Part shown: positions 38,808 to 46,848 of the stretch, one piece after another
Layout: each line of letters starts with the position of its first letter
Numbering within the stretch: the stretch's first letter is position 1
Virus record (IMG/VR): IMGVR_UViG_3300011114_001049
Span: 36,275 to 100,274 of that record
Origin: a virus
Reading direction: 5' to 3' (one strand)
Length of the DNA stretch: 64,000 nucleotides
Notes under the pieces: generated by a model
Told to the model about the DNA's origin: nothing
The model's input: the letters and a program-made list of their open reading frames with translations, nothing else
Database searches by the model: none
Made by a program: the position numbers and the translations under genes

Positions 38808-39293
38808 CTATCCTACGAAATCAACAAAGCGGTATAGATTGGAACCTAGCTGAAAATGATCTTCATTTTTCATATCGTCCTTATCTATAGAGGTCAGTAT
38901 TTCGTTTCCGATTACTGCAGAACTGCCGTTTTTGAAATAGTAGCTAACATACTCTCCTCCTTGTTTACCGACTACCATTGCTTTTATTTTATGCTTTTCA
39001 TACAGTTTAGGTATACTCTCTATAAAAGGTTGAGACTCGTCTAATTTCATGAAGACTGATGGATATGCAACAAGTTGTCCGTTCTTAGAAAGAAACGCTT
39101 TTTGATAAATGCAATTATATTCAGCAAGCATTGTTGATTTAGTGAGTAGATAACTTTCTTTGTTTAAAAATATAATGATTGCAAAAGGAAGTCTGCTCTG
39201 TACAGTATCTCTAAGGTCTGACCAGGAAGGAGCAAAGCTCGCCTTATTGTTTTCTTTAGAAAAATCTTCAAATAATGTAAGATATTTAGTCAC
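38808..39293 (-). CDS. targeting-peptide protein, unknown
   Basis: 161 residues from a GTG start. The N-terminus MTKYLTLFEDFSKENN matches the pattern (L-F-E before Asp). The body is an alpha/beta protein with KSYLLTKS-like and YVSYYFKNGSSAVIG segments, no recognised motif. Preceded by a minus-strand motif copy and divergent from the HAD gene. Confidence 0.55.
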   Translation of the reverse strand: MTKYLTLFEDFSKENNKASFAPSWSDLRDTVQSRLPFAIIIFLNKESYLLTKSTMLAEYNCIYQKAFLSKNGQLVAYPSVFMKLDESQPFIESIPKLYEKHKIKAMVVGKQGGEYVSYYFKNGSSAVIGNEILTSIDKDDMKNEDHFQLGSNLYRFVDFVG

Positions 39294-39313
39294 TATTAAG
39301 TTAAAACTTTTTA

Positions 39314-39322
39314 TTATTTATC
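39314..39322 (-). promoter_or_regulatory. late-promoter-like motif GATAAATAA (minus strand)
   Basis: Minus-strand GATAAATAA 20 bases before the GTG at 39293. Confidence 0.45.
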
Positions 39323-39347
39323 AATAAAATATAGTATAAGTATTATT

Positions 39348-39908
39348 ATGAAAAAATTAACTAAGATATCAGTATTTGATTTAGATGAAACTGTTGCTAG
39401 AATGCCTAGCTATACTGCGAGTAAGCATGTAGAAAAATCAACAGATGGCTATTTCTTATTCCCAACGCCATACTCATTCTACGATCACCCATTATCGATG
39501 GACACGTCTATTCATAATATTCAATTTATTTCACCGGTACTAGACGATTGGCAAAAGTCGGTACTAGATATAAACAGTAGAACAATACTTATAACTCACA
39601 GGACAGAACAACTTAGAACTTATGTTAATCAAGTAATAGAAAAGGCGGTTTTCGGATTTGATGCAATCTATTGTTTAGGTAGGGTCACTGAAAAGTTTGA
39701 TACGTTATTAAAGGAGTTAAAAAAATACCCAGAGATAACGAAGGTGGATATCTACGAGGATACACTAGAACAGATTATAAAGTATAGAACTGGCTTCGAG
39801 TCATTGAGTAGAAAATATGAAGTTAATTTCTATTTTGTGGATAAGTCAAATGTATTTAGACTTCTTGATTTTAAAGTTGATGAAAAAAGAAAAATAAAGT
39901 TGATATGA
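39348..39908 (+). CDS. HAD-superfamily phosphatase-like protein
   Basis: 186 residues. Motif I F-D11-L-D13-E-T, motif II-like I-L-I-T-H-R, and an acidic motif near the end (V-D-I-Y-E-D-T). These are the features of HAD phosphatases, in particular the group annotated as Swiss Army Knife RNA-repair-like. Substrate not known. It overlaps the next gene, a P-loop kinase, by four bases. A phosphatase plus kinase pair is the composition of T4 polynucleotide kinase, here in two genes. Confidence 0.7.
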   Translation: MKKLTKISVFDLDETVARMPSYTASKHVEKSTDGYFLFPTPYSFYDHPLSMDTSIHNIQFISPVLDDWQKSVLDINSRTILITHRTEQLRTYVNQVIEKAVFGFDAIYCLGRVTEKFDTLLKELKKYPEITKVDIYEDTLEQIIKYRTGFESLSRKYEVNFYFVDKSNVFRLLDFKVDEKRKIKLI

Positions 39909-40498
39909 TAATTCTAATAGAAGGGCACAGACACAGCGGTAAAACTTTTTTAATGGAAAAGTTCTTTGAAGAAAACAAAGATCCTAAGATCCACTACTAT
40001 AAGTTTCAATTTGCAAAATATATTGAGTCACTAGGCTTAAGAGATCAAGAAAATGGTCCGGGTGTACACTATTTTAGTATCGCAAATGTTTTAACCATCT
40101 TAGAACTTAATCAGTCTATTCTAAAAGACCAAGTAATAGTATTTGATCGTTGTATATTCTCAGCATACGTATGGTCCATCTATCGAGAAAGAATGGATAG
40201 AGGCAGGCTTATTGATGAGTTTAGAAAGATCTTGAATAGTGAACTGTGGCAAAACTGCAAAATTCTATATGTTAGCCGACCTGCTGAAATCAACACTGGA
40301 GTAAGAGAGAAGGACTATTTTGAAAATTTTGAGAATTTGGAGTCAGAAAAAAATCTATTTGATAAGTTATTTAGTGAATTCATAGAAGTAATAACAGATG
40401 ACAAATTAAACAATGGTTTAATTAGGTTTAAGAATAACTTTGATCAGTTGAGTGAAGATCGGTTTATTACTGTGTTAACCCAATTAGCAAATAATTAA
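39905..40498 (+). CDS. P-loop nucleoside/nucleotide or polynucleotide kinase-like protein
   Basis: 197 residues. Walker A G7-H-R-H-S-G-K-T14, an F-D-R-C-I-F-S-A-Y-V-W region like the D-R-Y/H motif of thymidylate and deoxynucleoside kinases, and a later I-L-Y-V-S-R strand. No lid Arg cluster is obvious. Either a dNMP/dN kinase for precursor supply or a 5'-kinase acting with the overlapping HAD phosphatase gene. Confidence 0.7.
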   Translation: MIILIEGHRHSGKTFLMEKFFEENKDPKIHYYKFQFAKYIESLGLRDQENGPGVHYFSIANVLTILELNQSILKDQVIVFDRCIFSAYVWSIYRERMDRGRLIDEFRKILNSELWQNCKILYVSRPAEINTGVREKDYFENFENLESEKNLFDKLFSEFIEVITDDKLNNGLIRFKNNFDQLSEDRFITVLTQLANN

Positions 40499-40508
40499 TT
40501 GCGTTTTT

Positions 40509-40517
40509 AATAAATAA
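40509..40517 (+). promoter_or_regulatory. late-promoter-like motif AATAAATAA
   Basis: AATAAATAA 16 bases before the ATG at 40534. Confidence 0.4.
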
Positions 40518-40533
40518 TAAAAAATAGACACTA

Positions 40534-41079
40534 ATGCCAAAGTTTAAAAAGTTTTCACAGTTTGTAAACGAAGCTGAAGTAATGACTATTCCACTTAAGG
40601 GATATGAAACAGACGTTGTTATCCAAAGAATAGAAGAATTAGTGGAAGCCCTTTCAGATGGAGTTAAGTTTGGAGTCCCATCAGATTACTTGGGTAGAGC
40701 AACTACGTATAAAGATGCAAACGGAGCTATTCAAAGAATAAAAGACATACAACATTACTATGACAGTAAAGCGGAAGAAGTTAGATTCTACTGTTGGTCG
40801 ATAAGTTATGAAGGCAGCTGGAAAGCTACTAAAAATTTAAGAAGTAAGATAGAAAAAGCAGGTGGTTTTGGAGATCAACCAAATAATATAAACTTAAAAA
40901 AAGTAATTGATTATTTTACTGAAAACGCTGAGGATTCAGATAATGTTGCAACTATCTCAATCAGCATAGATTCACCTACTGTTAGAAAATCAATGCAAGT
41001 CACAAAACCTGCGGAAACTCAACCACAGCAACCGACTAATACTCGACCACAAGAGCCGGCTGAAGAACAAGAAGCATAA
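40534..41079 (+). CDS. targeting-peptide protein with Pro/Gln-rich tail
   Basis: 181 residues. The start MPKFKKFSQFVNEAEV is a strong match (V-N-E before Ala). A globular middle has an Ile/Trp-containing alpha/beta pattern (EVRFYCWSISYEGSWKATKNL). The last 25 residues are Pro/Gln/Glu-rich. Unknown function; probably cargo. Next gene starts five bases after its stop. Confidence 0.6.
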   Translation: MPKFKKFSQFVNEAEVMTIPLKGYETDVVIQRIEELVEALSDGVKFGVPSDYLGRATTYKDANGAIQRIKDIQHYYDSKAEEVRFYCWSISYEGSWKATKNLRSKIEKAGGFGDQPNNINLKKVIDYFTENAEDSDNVATISISIDSPTVRKSMQVTKPAETQPQQPTNTRPQEPAEEQEA

Positions 41080-41083
41080 AACT

Positions 41084-42943
41084 ATGTCAGGTATAAACCA
41101 TCTTAAAGAACTTCAAGAAAAGAAGGGAGATGCTTTTTTAAATGGCATCCTAAATAACTATGTGATCATAAGCGAAAAAGTAAGCGGCGCTTTTTTTGGA
41201 GTAAAGAAGACTAGTGATGACTCTTTCAAATACTTCAAAAAAAACGGAGAGATAACTTATGTAGATCGTGTATTGATGCAGTATTACAATCCAGCAATTA
41301 GCTTCTTTGAGAGAATGCCTCAACCAAAAAGAGAAAGGATTCCATCTAATTTTTTCTTTGGTTTTGAATACTTTAATAGAGGAGATCACAACAATGCGGT
41401 AGGGCGACCTATGAAAAACAACTTGATACTCTGCTATATCCAACGACTAGACGATTCAGGGAACGTTATAGAAACAGTACAATCACTAGAGCAATTAACT
41501 AAATGGGCAAACTACCTAGACGTAGAACCACCACCGATTATCTTTGAAGGTAAATTAGATGACGAACAGAGAAGAGAAATTTTAAACTTTGTTTATTCTG
41601 AAGATTCTCAGTTAGAGGAAAAGTTTAAAACTAGATCATTCTCAAAGCACATAATTGCGATCTTATGTCCAGAAAAAACTGCTGACTTTGGAGATAGGGA
41701 GTTCGAAACTTTAATATTTAGGTTTTTTGGCTTGGAGAAAGGTGAGGAGAGTTTATATCTAGCAAAGATAATAGATCCAATGTTTAAAAAGAAAAAGCAG
41801 GAAACTGGTCCAATCAAAAACATTTCACAGGATTATATCTGGTTAATTGTTATCGACTTAATGAATCACTTCGAGATGTATCAGACTGACGAACTAAGAT
41901 CGGCATGCGAAGATGGATCAAATTACGAGCAGAAATACATAAATTTAATCAATAAGATCTACACAGATTTCATTGCGGACTACTCAGTTAAGTATGGTGG
42001 ACTTGAATTAGAAGTACCTGAATACTTACAGAGAGCAGAATTTGCATTAAATATACCTTTAATTGGTGATAAGGCAGTGGTTACTTTGATAAAAAAGAGT
42101 ACAATCAATGCTGAGATCTACAAAGTCTTATTAAATTTCTTTAGAAAGACTAGAAAACGTTCTAGTTCTGGCTTCTTTACGCCTGATCTAGTATCACAGT
42201 TAAACTTAATAGTTCAAAAAGTAAGAAATTTAGTATTAGGAGATGCGATATATGAAGGTTTATTTCCAAGCTTTAATCAGTTTATAGATTCACCAGACGA
42301 TGCACCGTTATTGAGTGAGAAGGAACATGCTAATTTAGAAGAGACAAAAGGACCTAAAAAAGTAAACATAATGGTAGGTCAGTTTCAGCCTATTACTATT
42401 GGGCACTTGCAGGCAGCTGAGCAGTTAAAGAATAAAAACGGTAAACCTGTTGTCTTGATTGCTATTCATCCAAACAAAAAGACTAAGGGCTCTCCTATAT
42501 CTAAGAAGTTTCTTAATATCATGTTAAGTAAAATTCAGCAAGCCAACCCGACTCTTATACAAGACTATAGAATAATTAACAGCGGATTCATCGATGATGT
42601 GCTTAAGTCTCTTTCATCTGACTATTCTCCTATACTTTGGGGAACAAGTGGTAGGCGACTACATGATTATGCAATTCAGTTTGATTATATCAAAAAAAGA
42701 AATATTCCAATTAGGATGTCAAAGGACTTTAACTTGGTAGAGATGCCAAGTTTAGTAAAATCAGAAGAAGTATTAGCAGCCATTATGAATTCTGATTTTA
42801 ATGAATTTAAAAAGTTAACACCAGCTCCAATACATTCTGAATTCTTTAATTTACAAAAAGAACTTGGAGTCTCAACACCAGTCAGTGAAAACGCCGATCC
42901 TAGGCTATCTGATAAAACCTTTAATAAAGAAGAACTTCTTTGA
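41084..42943 (+). CDS. ligase-like nucleotidyltransferase fused to NMNAT-like domain
   Basis: 619 residues. The N-terminal part has S-E-K32-V-S-G-A-F-F, comparable to the E-K-I-H-G of T4 Rnl2 motif I, then F-G-F-E-Y-F (motif III-like), F-E-T-L-I-F-R-F (motif IV-like with Thr for Gly) and L-A-K-I-I-D-P (motif V-like). The C-terminal part (about 425-585) is a cytidylyltransferase/NMNAT fold with V-G-Q-F-Q-P-x3-G440-H441-L and W-G-T-S-G-R-R. Between them, GLFPSFNQFIDSPDD resembles the targeting peptide. Roles could be RNA/DNA end joining plus NAD or nucleotide chemistry. Neither activity can be confirmed from sequence. Confidence 0.65.
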   Translation: MSGINHLKELQEKKGDAFLNGILNNYVIISEKVSGAFFGVKKTSDDSFKYFKKNGEITYVDRVLMQYYNPAISFFERMPQPKRERIPSNFFFGFEYFNRGDHNNAVGRPMKNNLILCYIQRLDDSGNVIETVQSLEQLTKWANYLDVEPPPIIFEGKLDDEQRREILNFVYSEDSQLEEKFKTRSFSKHIIAILCPEKTADFGDREFETLIFRFFGLEKGEESLYLAKIIDPMFKKKKQETGPIKNISQDYIWLIVIDLMNHFEMYQTDELRSACEDGSNYEQKYINLINKIYTDFIADYSVKYGGLELEVPEYLQRAEFALNIPLIGDKAVVTLIKKSTINAEIYKVLLNFFRKTRKRSSSGFFTPDLVSQLNLIVQKVRNLVLGDAIYEGLFPSFNQFIDSPDDAPLLSEKEHANLEETKGPKKVNIMVGQFQPITIGHLQAAEQLKNKNGKPVVLIAIHPNKKTKGSPISKKFLNIMLSKIQQANPTLIQDYRIINSGFIDDVLKSLSSDYSPILWGTSGRRLHDYAIQFDYIKKRNIPIRMSKDFNLVEMPSLVKSEEVLAAIMNSDFNEFKKLTPAPIHSEFFNLQKELGVSTPVSENADPRLSDKTFNKEELL

Positions 42944-42977
42944 TTTTTTTGATATAATATACTATCAAAAAAAATCT
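42942..42977 (+). terminator. AT-rich inverted repeat between genes
   Basis: GATTTTTTTGATA and TATCAAAAAAAATC are inverted copies (one extra A) around a short TAATATAC loop. It starts inside the ligase gene stop and could end transcription or be a processing site. Confidence 0.4.
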
Positions 42978-42987
42978 ATCTTTAATT

Positions 42988-44553
42988 ATGAGATTTAAAG
43001 AATTAACAGAAAATGACAAGATTAAAATTAGCGAAACTTACTTTAATAAAGAACTCTCTTGGGAAAAACGAATAGCTTCTCTTGCAGATCATTATGACGT
43101 TTCAAGCAGAACAGTAGAAAGATGGGTATCTAAATTAGGACTTACTACTAAGACACAAGAGGAATCACCTCAATTAAAACTAGCAAAAGCAAAATCTTTT
43201 AATAAAAGAAAGAAGAGATTTATCATAACTTGGGCACAGAACGATACCCCAGTCCATGATAATTTTATTCTAAATATGGAGACCTACGCTGATTTTATAA
43301 ATGCAGACATCCACGTTATTGCTGGCAGATATAGGAATCCAACATCTATTTTTACTGATGAAGGCTGTGATGTTTGGTCTAAGAGAATAGAGAAGTACTT
43401 AGACGCAAACCGCCATGATATTCACAAGTATGTATCAATCATGTCTGACATTAAGATTCAGCCTACTGCGGTAAACCCAATGACTGGTCTACAGGGCATG
43501 AGCGGAATAAACTCGTGCGTGTTCGGTTCGCCTAAAGTACAGATGGAAATGATACCTGTACTAGAAGGTAGCGTACCTAAGATGATGTTGACTACTGGTG
43601 CTTGTACTGTAACTAATTATACTGATTCTAGAGCAGGCAAGAAGGGAGAGTTTCACCATACTTTGGGTTTTGTTGTTGTCGAGATAAAAGGAAACGATAT
43701 CTTTTTCATGAGACAGGTCACAGCTACTGAAGATGGAAATTTCTGTGATCTTTTCTATAAGGTAAGTTTACAAGACGGCGAGAGTCGAGTTGATGAAGTG
43801 GATCGGGTCTCTGCTCTAATTTGGGGAGACATCCATTATGGTCATCATGATCAGAGGGTGTTTGATACTACTGTTTCATTAATGGAAAAGATAAATCCAG
43901 ACCACGTAGTATTACATGACGTATTTGACGGTAAATCGATTAGTCACCATGAAGAAAAGGATCCATTCATCCAGTATCAAAAAGAAATGGAGGGTACTAA
44001 TTCTCTACGTACTGAGATAGAAGACCTCTTAGAAGGACTTGAAGTGTTTGAGGATTACAACACAGTAATAGTTCGAAGCAATCACGATGATTTTCTGGAT
44101 AGGTGGTTAAAGAACACGGATTGGAGAAAAGCAATTACTCCAAAGAACTCACTAGAATACATGCAATACTCTGCCGCTATCTTAAGCGGAGATGCACCAA
44201 ATGGTGTGATACCTTGGGTGATAAATAATAAATATCCTCACTTCGTAACATTAGGACGAAGCGATAGTTATATTGTTAATGGTTGGGAGTTAGGTCAGCA
44301 TGGTGATATAGGTGCTAGTGGAAGTAGAGGATCTCTACAGCAATTTAGAAATCTAAACACCAAGATAGTAGTAGGTCACTACCACTCGCCAGGTAGAAAG
44401 GACGGTGCACTGGCAGTTGGGACTTCAACTAAATTAAGAGTAGGTTATAACATAGGTGCCAGTGGATGGCTACACTCACATGTAATCATTCATGAAAACG
44501 GTAAGGCACAACATATTAACCTCGTTAAGGGAGAGTATACGACCCTAAAATAA
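42988..44553 (+). CDS. HTH plus metallophosphoesterase protein, possible DNase
   Basis: 521 residues. Residues about 8-52 form a helix-turn-helix (IASLADHYDVSSRTVERWVSKLG). Residues 70-260 are an unrecognised alpha/beta domain. From 279 the metallophosphoesterase motifs appear: W279-G-D-I-H283, D-V-F-D-G-K, N365-H-D-D, L-G-Q-H-G-D, G463-H-Y-H466. The combination recalls phage T5 A1-type proteins linked to host DNA breakdown and genome entry, by memory of domain content only. A sequence-specific nuclease or phosphodiesterase is a reasonable hypothesis. Confidence 0.7.
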   Translation: MRFKELTENDKIKISETYFNKELSWEKRIASLADHYDVSSRTVERWVSKLGLTTKTQEESPQLKLAKAKSFNKRKKRFIITWAQNDTPVHDNFILNMETYADFINADIHVIAGRYRNPTSIFTDEGCDVWSKRIEKYLDANRHDIHKYVSIMSDIKIQPTAVNPMTGLQGMSGINSCVFGSPKVQMEMIPVLEGSVPKMMLTTGACTVTNYTDSRAGKKGEFHHTLGFVVVEIKGNDIFFMRQVTATEDGNFCDLFYKVSLQDGESRVDEVDRVSALIWGDIHYGHHDQRVFDTTVSLMEKINPDHVVLHDVFDGKSISHHEEKDPFIQYQKEMEGTNSLRTEIEDLLEGLEVFEDYNTVIVRSNHDDFLDRWLKNTDWRKAITPKNSLEYMQYSAAILSGDAPNGVIPWVINNKYPHFVTLGRSDSYIVNGWELGQHGDIGASGSRGSLQQFRNLNTKIVVGHYHSPGRKDGALAVGTSTKLRVGYNIGASGWLHSHVIIHENGKAQHINLVKGEYTTLK

Positions 44554-44563
44554 TTAAGGTAAA

Positions 44564-44761
44564 ATGTCAGAACATGAGAGTAGAAAAAACTATAAAAAGT
44601 ACATTCAAGGAAAGGAACCTTTAAAGAATGCAATGGTTCAACATCCTGACGAAAAGGAGGATACTTCCATATATGACTACCTAAAGGGAAAGGTTAAGCG
44701 AGACTTTTGGATAATACCATATGAAAGATTTACAAAGCAGATAAATAAGAAAAAGAATTGA
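44564..44761 (+). CDS. hypothetical small basic protein
   Basis: 65 residues, charged, with K-R-D-F-W-I-I-P-Y-E-R-F near the end and a Lys-rich C-terminus. No family recognised. Ten bases after the previous gene and three before the next, so the same operon. Confidence 0.5.
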   Translation: MSEHESRKNYKKYIQGKEPLKNAMVQHPDEKEDTSIYDYLKGKVKRDFWIIPYERFTKQINKKKN

Positions 44762-44764
44762 CTT

Positions 44765-46801
44765 ATGAGTTTTGCTGAGTATTTAAACCAATGGATGAAT
44801 CATAACTCTTTATTTGAGAGTAAAAAGAAAGTATCTAGTGCACCAGTAAAAGACGATGATGCTGAGAATAAGGAAGAGCCTAGTGAATTATCGACGCTAT
44901 TCACAATAGTAAAAGAGAAGATAGGTGGAGATATTAATGATAGCTTAGCTAGAACAACATCGTTTGAAGCAATTCGTCAAACATTAGATGGAATCGAACA
45001 GGATCAAATATCCACTATTAAAAATTCCAATGAGCTTGCGGGATTAATAAAACAGATGACTGAATCTAGTAAGATTCCTTTTTTACAAGCATACCTTAAG
45101 AACCTTAGAAGTAATTTAAACAAGATATCGTCTGAAAAGAAAAGGTTTAAACACGGAGAAGACTTCAAGAAGTTTTATAACTTAAAGTCTAGAGAGTCTC
45201 TAGCCATCAATAGAATCTATAAGCTTTACACTATATTTAATTATCTAGACAGTCAGCCAGAAACTGACTTGGAGACAGCGACACTAGTTTCAATTAGAGA
45301 GAAAGATAATAACTTAAGAAAAAGGGGAGAGGAGAATACTTTTAAGATTAAGAGCATCGGCAACGTAGATGAAGGTACTGAAAGTAATAAGTTTGAAATA
45401 GAATACGAAGATGGTACAGTAGAGACACTGATTAAGACTGAAATCAGTAACTTAATGAGGGTAGATACTGAAGGTAATGAGGTAGAGATAGACATCAAAA
45501 TAGCCAAAAGAATCAAAGAGGCTATTAAAAAGCTTTCTAAGTCAACTGAGGATGCGATAAAAAAAGAAGTCGCTGAATCAATAGAAGTTGATATTGATAA
45601 GATCGACGAGATTCCCGATACTGATGAAGGTAGAGAATCACTAGAAATAAATTGGAAGCCTCTGATCGATGCACTTGGTGCAAGGGAGGTACTTCAGCCA
45701 GCCATCGAGAAAAAAGAAAAGGTTTTACCGCCTCCAGCCAAGCCTACTTGTAAAAAGAAGTCAATGATTAAGAACAAACTTTTTTCTGCATTGAACTCTT
45801 GTCTTCTACCTAAGATACAGAACGGTGAAGCACTTCCTCCAGGAGGAGACTATTACAAGTTATTTAAGGCTCTTGAAAAACAGAATGCAGTCTGGATGGA
45901 ATTTTCTATAAAGCAAGAAATGCCAGACGGAGCAATAAATTCTCAATTCAATGCTGGACCTAGAGTGAAAGAGAGCGGCTCAGAAGAGAGTCAACTTTCC
46001 TATTTAAAGCTTTGTAAAAGATGGATTGTACAATACATAGAGAGCGAAGTAGACTGTGTACTTTCAGAAAAGGAACAGACTCAAGCAGTCACTAAGATTG
46101 AGAATATAAGTAAAGAAAAAGAGAGAGAGATTAGAAATTATTATATTTCAAAGGACATTAACATGGGTAACTTCAAAGGAATCCAGTTAAAACCCGATCT
46201 TCGACTACCTCTCTACACTAGAGTTAAATTAGCAGTTAGTGAGGCTGATCGAATAGCAGAGAGTCCGCTAAGGAATTTTATTAAAGGACTAGGTCAAATT
46301 ATGACGGGTCTATTGTCTGGAATAGACGATAGGGGAGATGCTGCAGTTGCAGCAAAAAATGCTGCATCAAATAAGGCGATCTTTAATGGAATATTAAGCA
46401 TAGTTAAAGGTGGAGTAACTGTAGTAGGTGGAAAACAGGCAGGTCGAGACTTTGATAAAGGCGTAGAGAAAGTCACCAAGACTCTTAGAACAGATGCACT
46501 AGGCTTGAGTCAATATAAAGCAGGCGAAGGTCCCCAGTTCTTCAAATCGGCAGAAGGTAAGACTGGTAGAGAACGCCCACTAAGAGAAGACATGCTTTCT
46601 ATTGCTGATACAGGCTCTCCGGTAATCAATCTTGAAGCCCCTGGCCAAACTCATCAGACTCCAAGCAGCCTACCAGTCGACTCAGTGGATCCGCTATTCT
46701 TAGCTGGCCCAGGTAAGAAGGTAAATAAGAAGACGGCTAAGAAAAGCAAAAAGTTCGGTCAAAAGGTAATGAATTTTGGAGATTTCTTGAAAGAGAAATA
46801 A
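44765..46801 (+). CDS. large protein with targeting-type peptides at both ends
   Basis: 678 residues. The N-terminus MSFAEYLNQWMNHNSLFESKKK fits the pattern (L-F-E before Ser). The C-terminus KKFGQKVMNFGDFLKEK is a second copy with F-x2-F-L. Between them lies a mainly helical, charged protein with a small-residue hydrophobic stretch around residues 515-560 (IMTGLLSGIDD ... AAVAAKNAASNKAIFNGILSIV), which might contact membranes, and a Pro-rich linker near 315-330. By size it may be a major internal protein, but no homolog is recognised. Confidence 0.6.
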   Translation: MSFAEYLNQWMNHNSLFESKKKVSSAPVKDDDAENKEEPSELSTLFTIVKEKIGGDINDSLARTTSFEAIRQTLDGIEQDQISTIKNSNELAGLIKQMTESSKIPFLQAYLKNLRSNLNKISSEKKRFKHGEDFKKFYNLKSRESLAINRIYKLYTIFNYLDSQPETDLETATLVSIREKDNNLRKRGEENTFKIKSIGNVDEGTESNKFEIEYEDGTVETLIKTEISNLMRVDTEGNEVEIDIKIAKRIKEAIKKLSKSTEDAIKKEVAESIEVDIDKIDEIPDTDEGRESLEINWKPLIDALGAREVLQPAIEKKEKVLPPPAKPTCKKKSMIKNKLFSALNSCLLPKIQNGEALPPGGDYYKLFKALEKQNAVWMEFSIKQEMPDGAINSQFNAGPRVKESGSEESQLSYLKLCKRWIVQYIESEVDCVLSEKEQTQAVTKIENISKEKEREIRNYYISKDINMGNFKGIQLKPDLRLPLYTRVKLAVSEADRIAESPLRNFIKGLGQIMTGLLSGIDDRGDAAVAAKNAASNKAIFNGILSIVKGGVTVVGGKQAGRDFDKGVEKVTKTLRTDALGLSQYKAGEGPQFFKSAEGKTGRERPLREDMLSIADTGSPVINLEAPGQTHQTPSSLPVDSVDPLFLAGPGKKVNKKTAKKSKKFGQKVMNFGDFLKEK

Positions 46802-46824
46802 TTTTCAGACTAGTCCTGTTTTTT

Positions 46825-46833
46825 AATAAATAA
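46825..46833 (+). promoter_or_regulatory. late-promoter-like motif AATAAATAA
   Basis: AATAAATAA 15 bases before the ATG at 46849; would drive the tail/baseplate operon. Confidence 0.5.
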
Positions 46834-46848
46834 AAAAAAGAAATTATA

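Noticed and set aside
27881-44227. Further GATAAATAA copies at 27881-27889 (minus) and 44219-44227 (plus) as promoters
   Set aside because: Both lie inside genes, far from the next start; they show that some copies of this AT-rich motif occur by chance.
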